A stretch of DNA of 41,713 nt from an uncultured Holophagaceae bacterium (GTDB lineage: Bacteria > Acidobacteriota > Holophagae > Holophagales > Holophagaceae): positions 1 to 41,713 of the forward strand of contig CAIWKE010000040.1 in assembly GCA_903913215.1 (NCBI GenBank), in the 5' to 3' direction. Each line of letters begins with the position of its first letter. The first letter of the stretch is position 1. Under the pieces are notes generated by a model. It was not told where the DNA came from, did no database searches, and worked only from the letters and a program-made list of their open reading frames with translations. A program made the position numbers and the translations under genes. Shown piece after piece: positions 6,868 to 15,188 of this stretch.

Positions 6868-8455
6868 AGGCCGCAGCGCCTTCGCCGGTCTCGATGCGCC
6901 AGCCCGCGTCCAGCGCCGAGACACGCACGCCGCCTGTGGCGCCGGTGACCCAGGGGCGCAGCCCCGCCGCCTGGAAGGTCGCCAGCGTCTCGGGGTGAGG
7001 GTGGTCAAAGCGGTTGTGCAGTCCCGCGGAGATGAGCACGACTTCGGGTGCCAGGGCCTTGATCCAGGCGGGGTCCGAGGCGTTGCGGCTGCCGTGGTGG
7101 CCCGCCTTCAGGAGACGGTGGGCGGGGGGTCCAGGCTCCCCCAGGTCTAGCAGGTCCCCCTCTTGAATCGTCATGGCATCGCCCATGAGCCAGAGCTGCC
7201 GGTCCCGCCAGTCAATGCGCAGCACCAGCAGGTTGGCCAGGATGCCCCACCAGGGGGCGCCGCCATGCAGGAGGGCCAGCAGCAGGGGCATGGTGGACAA
7301 CCAGGGTGCCGCCAGGCGGGCAAAGGGCAGGGCCAGACGGCTTAGCAGGGGGGACAGCAGACCCGCCAAGGGCTCGGCTCCCCAGAACACGCCCAGCAGG
7401 GCCCACCAGGCCAGCAGGAAGCCGGGTTCCACGCCCGCACCGGGGTGGCCCAGCAGCCAGAGCAGCAGGGCCAGGTGCAGGCCCGCCACCGGGGGCAGCT
7501 TCCAGCCGCTCTGGCGCCCCAGGGCCCAGGCCACACCCATGAAGAGGCCCCGCCACACGGGAGCGGAAAAGCCCACCAGGGCCGCGTAGAGCAGTCCTGC
7601 CAGGATCGAGCCCAAGGCCGCTCCCCGGAGGCGCAAACGGCGCAGCAGGGCCTCCAGGGCGGCCATGACCAGGGTGACCTGGAGCCCCGAGACCACCAGG
7701 ATGTGGATGGTGCCACTTTCCGTGAAGACGCTGAAGTGGGCCTCATCCGCAGGCGGGATGCCCAGGGCCAGGGCGCCCCAGAGATCCCGGGCCATGGGAT
7801 CCAGGGCCAGGGCCTCGAAACGCCGCCGCACGAAGACCTGAAAGCGCAACAGGGGCGAGGGCCGGGCAGGCCCCAGCACCTCCAGCAACTGGGCCGAGGC
7901 CAAGCTGAGGCGCCGGGGGGCCTCGTCGCTGCGGGCCCGCCAGAGCGGCCGTTCCGCCAGGAAGGTCGGCCCCGGAGACACGGCCCGCAACTCCGCCCGC
8001 ACCCGGACCGGCGTGCCTGGCTCCGGCGGGGGCTATTCACCTTCCGCGGGGAGGCTCAAAGGCAGGCTCAGGCCTGCCATGGAAGCCGGGGCGCTGAGGC
8101 TGATCTGGCCCCGCAGGCGGTCTCCCTGCAGCGTCCAGGGGGCCGAAAGGCGGCCTTCCAATTCCTGGAAGCCTGTGGGCAGGGCGGTCTCCCAGCGGGC
8201 CCTGGTGGCCAGGCCCAGAAATGTGAAGGCCGCCAGGCCCAGAGCCAAGGGCAGGAGCTTCCAGCGATGGGTCCAGAACAAGGGCAGGCTCAGCAGCAGA
8301 CCTAGCCTGCCCAGGATGAGCCAAAGGCCGCGGACCTGGCCGTTCCAGCGCTCGGGCAGGAGCCAAGGCACCAGGCAAGCGAGTGCCAAGGCCCAAGCCA
8401 GGGGCCAGAGGGTCGCTCCAGACAGGCGCAGCCACAACTGGGGCCGGGAAATCAT
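6842..8455 (-). pseudogene. comEC: ComEC/Rec2 DNA-uptake channel, decayed
   Basis: Two open segments in the same frame make up this locus. The N-terminal part (8455 down to 8036, 140 codons) has the hydrophobic DUF4131-like region and ends at an in-frame TAG (8035-8033). The sequence then continues in the same frame (VRVRAELRAVSPGPTFLAE) into the ComEC competence domain with HILVVSGLQVTLV and several membrane segments. Near 7210-7235 the membrane domain (GILANLLVL) runs directly into the late part of the beta-lactamase-like domain (LWLMGDA, LKAGHHGSRNAS, NRFDHPHPETL). The stretch that normally holds the end of the membrane domain and the HxHxDH metal motif is absent, which looks like an in-frame internal deletion. 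Intact ComEC is typically 700-850 residues and drives import of transforming DNA. The nonsense codon and deletion together argue for loss of function; a shortened 386-residue product starting at 8002 is still possible. Confidence 0.8.
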
Positions 8456-8519
8456 GTGGGCATTCTATCCCTCCTGTCCAAACCTTGACAGGGGTCACCA
8501 ACGCGAGGAATCTGGTTGG

Positions 8520-9932
8520 ATGAATCCGGCCCGGGCCCTGCTGGTGGACGATGATCCAACCATTCTCGACGTGGTGGGAGCACTCCTGTCCCAGCACGGC
8601 CACGAGGTGGTGGGCACCGGCTCGGGGCTGCGGGGCACGCAGTTTCTGCGTAACGAGCACTTCGACCTGGCGGTGGTGGACCTCATGCTGCCAGACCTCA
8701 GCGGCCTGGAATTGGCCCGCCAGGCCGTGGCCAAGCCGGACACGGTGGTGGTGGTGCTCTCGGGCTCAACGTCCGTGGAGACGGCCCTCCAGGCCATGAA
8801 GATGGGCATTTACGACTACGTGCCCAAGCCCTTCCGGGCCGAGGAACTGGAGCACACGCTCCTGCGCGCCATCGAGAAGTCCCAGTTGAACCAGGAGAAC
8901 AAACGGCTGCGGGAACAGATCCAGGGCCAGGTGCCGGGCCCGCAGATGGTGGGCCGCTCTGAGGTCTGGCAGAACCTCCAGACCTTGTTGCGCCGCGTGG
9001 CGCCCTCGCCCTCCACGGTGCTCATCACGGGGCCCTCGGGCACGGGCAAGGAACTGGCGGCCCGGGCCATCCACCAGTGGAGCCCCCGAGCCCGCGGGCC
9101 CTTCGTGCCCATCCACTGCGGTGCCATTCCCGAGAACCTCCTGGAAGACGAGCTGTTTGGTCACGTGCGCGGCGCCTATACGGATGCGCGCACGGACCGC
9201 CCTGGGCGCTTCCAGCAGGCGGAGGGCGGGACCCTCTTCCTGGACGAGATCGGCACCATGCCCATGAGCCTCCAGGTGAAGCTGCTGCGGGTCATCCAGG
9301 AGCGGGAGTTCACCCCCCTGGGCTCCACCCGCACAGTGAAGTCGGACTTCCGGCTCCTGGCGGCCACCAACGAGGATCTGGGCAGCCTGGTGGAGCAAAA
9401 ACGCTTCCGTGAGGATCTCTTCTATCGCCTGAACGTCATCCCCGTGCAGCTGCATCCGCTGCGGGAGCACCCACAGGACATTCCTGTGCTGGTGGCCCAC
9501 TTCACCCGGAAGTTCGCCCGGGAGCTGGGCCTGCCCCTCAAACAGGTGGAGCCTGCAGCCTTGCAGGCCCTGGAGGCCTATGGCTGGCCGGGCAATGTGC
9601 GCGAACTGGAGAACGCTGTGGAGCGGGCCATGGCGCTGGGCTCTGACCCTGAGCGCCTGCTCCTCCAGGATCTGCCCGCCGCCATGGTTGGCGTGCTGCC
9701 CTCGGTGGCCTTTCCCCGGTTGCCCCAGGACCAGGACCTAGGTCGCTTCCTGGAGGATCTGGAACGGCACCTCATCCTCGAAGCCCTCCAGAGCACCTCC
9801 TGGAACAAGAGTGAGACCGCCCGGCGTCTGGGCATGCGGCGCACGACACTGCTGCACCGGCTTCGCGCTCTGGGCCTCCCCATGGACCCCATGGGCGAAG
9901 CCAAGTCCACCCTGGCCCGGGAGTCTCAGTGA
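8520..9932 (+). CDS. NtrC-family response regulator (receiver-AAA+-Fis HTH)
   Basis: 470 residues. The receiver domain (about 1-120) has the acidic patch DDD (10-12), the phospho-acceptor D54 (AVVDLMLPD) and K104 in PKPF. The AAA+ domain has Walker A GPSGTGKE, Walker B GGTLFLDEIG, the arginine-finger region FREDLFYRLNVIPV and GWPGNVRELENAVERAM. A Fis-type helix-turn-helix (SETARRLGMRRTTLLHRL) is at the C-terminus. Such proteins activate sigma-54 promoters. The sigma-54 contact loop reads GAYTDA instead of GAFTGA. The ATG at 8520 has GAGGAA upstream and gives a normal receiver start. No histidine kinase is adjacent. It overlaps the next gene by 4 bases (GTGA). Confidence 0.93.
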   Translation: MNPARALLVDDDPTILDVVGALLSQHGHEVVGTGSGLRGTQFLRNEHFDLAVVDLMLPDLSGLELARQAVAKPDTVVVVLSGSTSVETALQAMKMGIYDYVPKPFRAEELEHTLLRAIEKSQLNQENKRLREQIQGQVPGPQMVGRSEVWQNLQTLLRRVAPSPSTVLITGPSGTGKELAARAIHQWSPRARGPFVPIHCGAIPENLLEDELFGHVRGAYTDARTDRPGRFQQAEGGTLFLDEIGTMPMSLQVKLLRVIQEREFTPLGSTRTVKSDFRLLAATNEDLGSLVEQKRFREDLFYRLNVIPVQLHPLREHPQDIPVLVAHFTRKFARELGLPLKQVEPAALQALEAYGWPGNVRELENAVERAMALGSDPERLLLQDLPAAMVGVLPSVAFPRLPQDQDLGRFLEDLERHLILEALQSTSWNKSETARRLGMRRTTLLHRLRALGLPMDPMGEAKSTLARESQ

Positions 9933-10600
9933 GCCTTGCCCCGCTTCGTTCTGCCCTGGTCCTGCTGCTCTGCCTGGGGCCCCTGGCCGCCTGGTCCCCC
10001 CGAACCCATGAGGCCCAGACCGTCAAGGCGATGCGTCTGGTGCCCAGGCGGATGGCCGCCCTGCTGAAGGCGCATTCCCAGGCCCTCCTGGAGGGCGCCC
10101 GCGGTGTGGCCAACGACCAGCCTCCCACTGTGGAGACCGTGGAGGCCCAGTTCCGAACCCTTCTGCGCCTCAGCGAGGAACACCGCCCTGCCGAGGACAT
10201 CGTGCGCGATCTGGGCGTGCTGGCCCACCAGGTGCAGCTGCTCACAGATCCCTCCACCACAGAAGGTGTGAGCCCCCTGCGGGAATCCTTCGAGACCTAC
10301 GCCGAAGACCATGCGGCCCATCTGCTGGTGACCCAGGAGCCCTATTGGGCCGCCACCGGCGGCCTGGAACCGGCCCCGGCCCTGCGGCAGTTCTTCGCCC
10401 TCAAGCTAGAGCGCAATCGGCGGCTGCGGTCCCACTTCAATGAAGCCACCGGCAAGCGCATCGGTCCCTGGGACGATCTTTCAGTCCCCTTTGCCCAGAT
10501 GCAGTTGAGCTTCTCGAATGGAGTCTATGCCACTGCGAACCTCTGGATCCTGGTGTGGCGGGCGGCGGGGGATCAGTGGGAAGTTCCTGCCTCAAACTAG
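9929..10600 (+). CDS. Secreted protein, possibly Zn-dependent phospholipase C/S1-P1 nuclease-like
   Basis: 223 residues starting at a GTG that overlaps the regulator's stop. A signal peptide is clear (SALVLLLCLGPLAA) and cleavage would leave AWSPRTHEAQ or WSPRTHEAQ. An N-terminal Trp followed shortly by His is the hallmark of the mature zinc-dependent phospholipase C/S1-P1 nuclease fold. A second block (LGVLAHQVQLLTDPST) resembles the family's H-x-x-x-D region. The remaining zinc ligands are not obvious, so this is a weak family hint, not an assignment. It is expected in the periplasm or outside the cell. Coupling to the NtrC-type regulator suggests co-expression. Confidence 0.6.
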   Translation: MSLAPLRSALVLLLCLGPLAAWSPRTHEAQTVKAMRLVPRRMAALLKAHSQALLEGARGVANDQPPTVETVEAQFRTLLRLSEEHRPAEDIVRDLGVLAHQVQLLTDPSTTEGVSPLRESFETYAEDHAAHLLVTQEPYWAATGGLEPAPALRQFFALKLERNRRLRSHFNEATGKRIGPWDDLSVPFAQMQLSFSNGVYATANLWILVWRAAGDQWEVPASN

Positions 10601-10693
10601 AGATTGCCAGGCTGTTGTAGGCCCATGTCCAGGATCCGTCCCTAGGCAAAACCCGAGTCTCAAGATATCTTTCCAATCATTCCCTCTGGAGTA

Positions 10694-12493
10694 ATGGCTA
10701 TGGGCACCTACACCCGCTTCGGGTCCTACCTGCTGGCTTCCGAACTTTCCAGCGATCCGTTCGGCTCGGTACACCGCGCCGTGGTCATCACGGGGAACGC
10801 CTTCGACCGGCACGTATTAGTACGGACCTTTTCAGAAGAGCTGTTCCAGGCGGGTATGAACAGCCGACTGGCCGAGGCCGGTCGCGTGGTGCCGCTCCTG
10901 GGTGGTGCCCGCATCTTCGGCATTGGTTATCGCATCGAGGGCGGCAAGTCCCCCAACGTGGCCTGGGATCACGTGCCGGGTCGAAGCCTGGCCCAGCTGA
11001 TCGACAAGGCCCGCCAGGAGCAGATCCCCTTCGGTGTGGACCATGCGCTGACGGTGATCCAGGGCGTGGCTCAGGGCATCGTGCAGATGCACGCCAAGGG
11101 CGTCAGCCACGGCGTGCTGAGCCCCCACAGCATCTGGGTCAGCTTCGAGGGTGCCACTCAGGTGGTGGATGCGCCCTACGCCGCCTTGGTCAGGAGCATG
11201 CTGGCGAAGGCACCCCTCGCGAAGCAGAAGCTGGCGGCCTATCAGCAGGGCCCCGAGGGCGATGCCCTCCAGCAGGATCTGTTCGCCCTTGGCGCCGTGC
11301 TCTTCGAGCTGCTCACCTTTGAGACGCTGCCTCTGGGCGCCGACCTCCAGGGCGTGCTGGATCAGGCCACCCTCAAGGCCGCGCAGGAAGAGGCCCCGAT
11401 TCCCGCGGAAATCCGCGCGTTTTTGGGTCGGCTTCTCCTGAACCGCCAGCCCTTCGCCACCGTGGAGGCCTTCAACGCCGAGCTGGAGCGGGTGCTCTAC
11501 GACGGTGAATACAGCCCCACCACCTTCAACATGGCCTTCTTCATGCACACGCTGTTCCGGGAGGAGAACGACCGGGACTCCATGGCCATGAAGGCCGAGC
11601 AGATCGACAGCTACCTGGCCTATACCGCCGCCGGCGAGTCCCTGCGCAGCGGCCCCGCGGCCGTGGGCTCGGGCAGCGGGCAGCCCCAGGCCGAGGGCGC
11701 CTCAAAGAACAGCACCCTCCTCATCGGGGGCGGCCTGGCCGCCGTGGTGATCCTGGGTCTGGGCTACATCTTCTTCGGCCGTAACAAGGTGGATCCAGCT
11801 CTACAGAAGCAGCTGGCTGAGCTGCAGACCCTGAAGTTGCAGTTCGAGCAGCAGAAAAATGAGCTGGATGCCCGGGCCAAGCTTGAGGGCGAGAAGACCG
11901 CGCAGCTCCAGAAGCAGCTGGGCGAAAGCAAGACCGTGGAGGACAAGGCGCGGATCCAGAAACAGCTGGACGACGCCCTGGCCCGCAAACTGGAAACGGA
12001 GCGCCAGCAGAAGCTGGCGGAACAGCGGCTGGCGGATCAACGCCAGGTCGAGCAGAAGCTGGCCGAGCAGACCAAGGCTGCCGAGGTCAAGGCGCCACCG
12101 CCGCCGCCCCAGCCCGAAGCGCCCAAGCCCCAGCCCATGGCCGAGGCCGCCCGGCCGGTCGCCGCCCCCGCGCCTTCAGCGCAGCCCGCCAGCAGTGGTC
12201 TCACGGAGCCTGCCCGCGTGGTGAACCAGGTGGCTCCCGTCTCGCCCCTGCGAGCGGCCCAGATGCGCTGGGACGTGGGCAACGACCACTATGTGCGCCT
12301 GAAGGTCTTCGTGGGTGAACAGGGCCAGCCTCTGAAGGTCTCCCTTATCGAGGGTGTGCCTGGCGCCTACGGCTTCGACGAGGCCGCCATCGACGCCGCC
12401 AACAAGTCCACCTTTGCTCCCGCCACCAAGGACGGCAAGCCCGTGCGCGGCTGGACCCCCGAGATCTCCTACAAATTCCCCAAAAAGAGGTAG
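10694..12493 (+). CDS. Pseudokinase - TM helix - coiled coil - TonB C-terminal domain fusion
   Basis: 599 residues with an unusual domain order. Residues 8-290 follow a Ser/Thr protein kinase fold without catalytic residues: the Gly-loop is degenerate (ASELSSDPFGSVHRA), the VAIK Lys is Arg44 (VLVRTF), the HRD loop is HGVLSPHSI (from His139, no Asp or Lys) and DFG is DAP (159-161). A membrane helix is at 341-363 (LLIGGGLAAVVILGLGYIFF). A Lys/Glu/Gln-rich coiled coil (370-460), a Pro/Ala-rich linker (465-500) and a TonB/TolA-type C-terminal domain (510-599; VRLKVFVGEQGQPLKVSLIE, then AAIDAANKSTFAPA) follow. The predicted topology is a cytoplasmic pseudokinase with a periplasmic TonB-like end. 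The TM helix lacks the SxxxH pattern of ExbB/ExbD-coupled TonB. The start ATG has CTGGAG upstream. It converges on rnhA with a 14-bp gap. Confidence 0.85.
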   Translation: MAMGTYTRFGSYLLASELSSDPFGSVHRAVVITGNAFDRHVLVRTFSEELFQAGMNSRLAEAGRVVPLLGGARIFGIGYRIEGGKSPNVAWDHVPGRSLAQLIDKARQEQIPFGVDHALTVIQGVAQGIVQMHAKGVSHGVLSPHSIWVSFEGATQVVDAPYAALVRSMLAKAPLAKQKLAAYQQGPEGDALQQDLFALGAVLFELLTFETLPLGADLQGVLDQATLKAAQEEAPIPAEIRAFLGRLLLNRQPFATVEAFNAELERVLYDGEYSPTTFNMAFFMHTLFREENDRDSMAMKAEQIDSYLAYTAAGESLRSGPAAVGSGSGQPQAEGASKNSTLLIGGGLAAVVILGLGYIFFGRNKVDPALQKQLAELQTLKLQFEQQKNELDARAKLEGEKTAQLQKQLGESKTVEDKARIQKQLDDALARKLETERQQKLAEQRLADQRQVEQKLAEQTKAAEVKAPPPPPQPEAPKPQPMAEAARPVAAPAPSAQPASSGLTEPARVVNQVAPVSPLRAAQMRWDVGNDHYVRLKVFVGEQGQPLKVSLIEGVPGAYGFDEAAIDAANKSTFAPATKDGKPVRGWTPEISYKFPKKR

Positions 12494-12507
12494 GGCCCAG
12501 GGCCCTC

Positions 12508-12951
12508 TTAAACCAGGGTCTGGGCTGCGGCGTTGGCCAGACGATCCACGCGCTCATTTTCCGCGTGGCCCGCGTGGCCCTTCACCCAGCGCGCCTCTAC
12601 GTGGTGCTTCGCCAACTGGGCGTCGAGGGCCTGCCACAACTCCGCGTTCAGTACGGGTTTACCGTCGGCCTTCTTCCAGCCCCGGCGCTTCCAGTCCTTC
12701 AGCCAGGAGGTGATGCCCTTCACCACGTACTGGCTGTCGCTCTGGAGCAACACCTGGCAGGGCTTCGTGAGGGCCTCCAGGCCGCGGATGGCGGCCATGA
12801 GCTCCATGCGGTTGTTGGTGGTGTCCGCCTCGGGGCCTGAGCCTTCCTTCTCCTGGACGCCCGTGGCCAGGTGCACCCGCAGCAGGTACCCCCAACCGCC
12901 GGGGCCGGGGTTACCTAGACATGCGCCATCGCAGTAGAGCTCGATCTTCAT
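12508..12951 (-). CDS. rnhA: Ribonuclease HI
   Basis: 147 residues. Endonuclease that cuts the RNA strand of RNA-DNA hybrids in the cytosol (R-loops, primers). The active-site carboxylates are all seen: Asp in [11 protein letters not shown], Glu in [10 protein letters not shown], Asp in [13 protein letters not shown] and Asp in [13 protein letters not shown]; the catalytic-flap His is in [10 protein letters not shown]. The basic handle region ([17 protein letters not shown]) is present, as in E. coli-type enzymes. The start overlaps the stop of lat by 3 bases on the same strand, so it is probably translated from the lat transcript. Confidence 0.97.
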   Translation of the reverse strand: MKIELYCDGACLGNPGPGGWGYLLRVHLATGVQEKEGSGPEADTTNNRMELMAAIRGLEALTKPCQVLLQSDSQYVVKGITSWLKDWKRRGWKKADGKPVLNAELWQALDAQLAKHHVEARWVKGHAGHAENERVDRLANAAAQTLV

Positions 12952-14288
12952 CCCACCAGAGTAGGCGAAGTGGCCGCCACCTGCGCTACGGCCTGGTGGA
13001 GCAGTTCCACGCCCAGGTCCAGGTCGGCCGTGGTGAGGTTCATGGCGGGACGGAAACGCAGGCCCTGGACACCTGTGGAGAGGATCATCATGCCCAGGTC
13101 GTGGCCCTTGGCCACCACTGCGTTGCGCTGCTCCGTCGAGACGATGTCCAGGGCACAGAAGAGGCCCCGGCCGCGGGGATTCGAGGTGAACTCCGGGAAG
13201 TCGCGGTGGATCTCCTGGAGGCCCTTGAGCAGGCGCTGGCCCTGCACCACGCCGTGGTCCAGCAGGTTCTCCTCGCGGATGACGTCGATGATGCGCGTGC
13301 CGCGGACCATGTCCACCAGGTTGCCGCCCCAGGTGCTGTTGATGCGGCTGGGCACCTTGAAGACGCCGTCCACCTCGTCCAGGCGCGTACTGGCGGCGAT
13401 GCCGCAGGTCTGGCTCTTCTTGCCGAAGGCGATGATGTCGGGGCGGACATCAAACCACTGGTGCGCCCACCACTTGCCCGTGGCGCCAAAGCCGGTTTGC
13501 ACTTCGTCGAAGATCAGCAGGAACTCATGACGATCCGCCAGCACCCGCAGCTTCTGGAGGAACTCGCCGCGGAAGTGGTTGTCGCCACCCTCGCCCTGGA
13601 TGGGCTCCACGATGAGGCAGGCGATGTCGTCGGGGTTCTGGGCCACGGCGGCCTCGATGGCGGCGATGGACTCGGCTTCCGCCGCCTCGATCTGGGCCAG
13701 GTCCATGGGGAAGCTCAGTTTGGGATTCGGCACCCGGGGCCAGGGGAACTTGGGGAAGTACTGGTGCTTGCGGGGATCGGCGGTGTTGGTGAGGCTCAGG
13801 GTGTAGCCGCTGCGGCCGTGGAAGGCCTCCCGGAAGTGGATGACCTGGGAGCCCTTCTCTCCCTTGCCCGCTGCCAGGTTCTTGCGGACCTTCCAGTCGA
13901 AGGCCGCCTTCAGGGCGTTCTCCACGGCCAGAGAGCCGCCGTCAATCCAGAACAGGTGGGGCAGATAGTCCGGGGCCGCGTGAGTGCCGAAGGCCTCCAC
14001 CCACTCTGCGAAGGCCGTGGTGTAGATGTCCGAGTTGGCGGGCTTGTTGACGGCTATCTCGCCCAGGTGCTGCACGAAGGAGGCCTCCCGCAGGCGCGGG
14101 TGGTTGTGGCCCAGGGGCGTGGTGGCGAAGAAGGTGTAGAAATCGAGGTATTTCTTCCCGTCCCGGGCATCCACGATCCAGGAACCGTGGGATTTCTCCA
14201 GATCCATCACCAGGTGGAACCCGTCCACCAGCATATGGCGGCCCAGGGTATCGAAAACAGCATTGGGATCTAGGTGCGGGGTGGACAT
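12948..14288 (-). CDS. lat: L-lysine 6-transaminase
   Basis: 446 residues, class III PLP aminotransferase. The LAT subfamily moves the epsilon-amino group of lysine to 2-oxoglutarate, giving allysine (which cyclises) and glutamate; it serves lysine catabolism or supplies aminoadipate. Subfamily features seen: [20 protein letters not shown] near residue 110, [19 protein letters not shown], the Asp that binds PLP in [12 protein letters not shown] and the Schiff-base Lys in [11 protein letters not shown]. The [10 protein letters not shown] signature separates LAT from ornithine/GABA aminotransferases. It is transcribed with rnhA (overlapping) and is divergent from moaE across about 52 bp, so both promoters must lie in that short gap. 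Cytosolic. Confidence 0.93.
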   Translation of the reverse strand: MSTPHLDPNAVFDTLGRHMLVDGFHLVMDLEKSHGSWIVDARDGKKYLDFYTFFATTPLGHNHPRLREASFVQHLGEIAVNKPANSDIYTTAFAEWVEAFGTHAAPDYLPHLFWIDGGSLAVENALKAAFDWKVRKNLAAGKGEKGSQVIHFREAFHGRSGYTLSLTNTADPRKHQYFPKFPWPRVPNPKLSFPMDLAQIEAAEAESIAAIEAAVAQNPDDIACLIVEPIQGEGGDNHFRGEFLQKLRVLADRHEFLLIFDEVQTGFGATGKWWAHQWFDVRPDIIAFGKKSQTCGIAASTRLDEVDGVFKVPSRINSTWGGNLVDMVRGTRIIDVIREENLLDHGVVQGQRLLKGLQEIHRDFPEFTSNPRGRGLFCALDIVSTEQRNAVVAKGHDLGMMILSTGVQGLRFRPAMNLTTADLDLGVELLHQAVAQVAATSPTLVG

Positions 14289-14340
14289 GGCAGACCTCTG
14301 TGTCGTTCAGTGTATGTTTGGGCCTGAAGTGGAGACACGC

Positions 14341-14781
14341 ATGATTCCCTGGATAGCGGTTCAGGAAGCGCCTCTGGACGCAATGGCTTTACGAAGTGTC
14401 ATGGAAGATCCCCACGCGGGCGCTCTCGTCCTCTTCGAGGGCCGGGCCCGGGACCACCATGAAGGGCGCGCCGTGCTGGAGCTGGCCTACGAGGCCTACG
14501 TCCCCATGGCCGAGAAGGAGCTGGGCCTCCTGCGGGAGAAGGCCATCGAGCGCTACGGCCTCACCCGCTGCGCCGTCCACCACCGCATCGGTGTGGTCCC
14601 CCTCACGGAGGCCGCCGTGATTGTCGTCACCAGCAGCGCCCACCGCGCCGAGAGCTTCCAGGCCGCCGCCTGGATCATGGACGAGATCAAGCAGCGTGTG
14701 CCCATCTGGAAGCGCGAACGGTACAGGGACGGTTCCGAGAGCTGGGTGGAGTGCACGCATAGGTTTCAGATGGATTCATAG
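14341..14781 (+). CDS. moaE: Molybdopterin synthase catalytic subunit
   Basis: 146 residues. MoaE, with MoaD thiocarboxylate, inserts dithiolene sulfur into precursor Z to make molybdopterin (cytosol). Family signatures are FEGRARDHHEGRAVLELAYE, VHHRIGVVPLTEAAV, SSAHRAESFQAA and IKQRVPIWKRERYRDG; the last contains the two essential lysines (IKQ and PIWK). The ATG at 14341 was chosen because it gives the normal N-terminus; the frame opens earlier but those residues do not resemble MoaE. No moaD or other moa gene is adjacent, so the partner must be elsewhere. Upstream, lat is divergent. Confidence 0.92.
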   Translation: MIPWIAVQEAPLDAMALRSVMEDPHAGALVLFEGRARDHHEGRAVLELAYEAYVPMAEKELGLLREKAIERYGLTRCAVHHRIGVVPLTEAAVIVVTSSAHRAESFQAAAWIMDEIKQRVPIWKRERYRDGSESWVECTHRFQMDS

Positions 14782-14792
14782 GTTTCAGCACG

Positions 14793-14813
14793 CGCGCAGG
14801 CTGCGCCTGCGCG
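14793..14813. repeat. 9-bp inverted repeat downstream of moaE
   Basis: CGCGCAGGC pairs perfectly with GCCTGCGCG around TGC. It follows the moaE stop by 11 bases and could stall or end transcription, but the bases after it are ATAGAAAAAAG, not a T-run. A short direct repeat (ATAGGTTTCAG/CATAGGTTTCAG) spans the moaE stop just before it. Confidence 0.55.
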
Positions 14814-14861
14814 ATAGAAAAAAGCTGAAAAAGGCTCAAGACCCCGGCTTCCTTTTACTAA

Positions 14862-14885
14862 CTCGAAACGCGAATGCGTTTCGAG
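14862..14885. repeat. Perfect 10-bp palindrome upstream of small ORF
   Basis: CTCGAAACGC (14862-14871) and GCGTTTCGAG (14876-14885) flank GAAT. It lies 18 bases before the ATG of the 65-residue ORF. There is no T-run, so an operator is as likely as a terminator. Confidence 0.55.
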
Positions 14886-14903
14886 CCTGGACTAGACTGA
14901 AAC

Positions 14904-15101
14904 ATGGCCAAACCCACCAAACCCACCGTCCCCTCCGCGCTTCTCAACGCCATTGCGGCCGTCGGTGCCGCCAAGAAGGGCCCCATCCCCGGGGCCAAAC
15001 CTGCGGAGGCCAGCCCCCAGGAGCGCCTCACGGAGCGGCAGAGCATCCGGCCCGCCCGCACCGCCATCGCCCACCAGCGGGGGGGGAACAAGGGGAAGTA
15101 G
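14904..15101 (+). CDS. Small basic hypothetical protein (65 aa)
   Basis: The product starts MAKPTKPTVPSALLNAIAAV and ends HQRGGNKGK. It is rich in Lys, Pro and Ala, probably largely disordered at both ends, with one short helix (SALLNAIAAVGAAKK). No family is recognised. In its favour: it fills an otherwise empty gap, has a normal ATG about 20 bases after a palindrome, and its codons look like those of its neighbours. Against it: no convincing ribosome-binding site and low complexity. It could be a small nucleic-acid-binding protein; that is only a guess from charge. Confidence 0.45.
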   Translation: MAKPTKPTVPSALLNAIAAVGAAKKGPIPGAKPAEASPQERLTERQSIRPARTAIAHQRGGNKGK

Positions 15102-15138
15102 GGGGCCTGGCGGCAGATCGGCTCACCGCGCCCATCGA

Positions 15139-15166
15139 TTGCATTTCGCTAAAAATTCGCCATACT
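15139..15166 (+). promoter_or_regulatory. Candidate sigma-70 promoter of the mutasome with internal direct repeat
   Basis: TTGCAT (15139-15144), a 16-base spacer and CATACT (15161-15166) form a plausible -35/-10 pair 22 bases before the imuB GTG. The spacer carries TTCGC at 15145-15149 and again at 15156-15160, an 11-base period, a possible LexA-type direct-repeat operator. Confidence 0.4.
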
Positions 15167-15188
15167 TGGATCCCTTCTGGAGGTTCCG

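Noticed and set aside
12921-14273. 450-codon plus-strand frame opposite lat
   Set aside because: Antisense shadow with a His/Val/Leu-biased translation; lat has all family motifs.
14289-14340. Molybdenum-cofactor riboswitch before moaE
   Set aside because: The divergent gap is only about 52 bp, too short for that RNA, and no matching fold is seen.
14793-14813. Rho-independent terminator after moaE
   Set aside because: The stem is good but is followed by A-rich sequence on the plus strand and lacks a T-run on either side.
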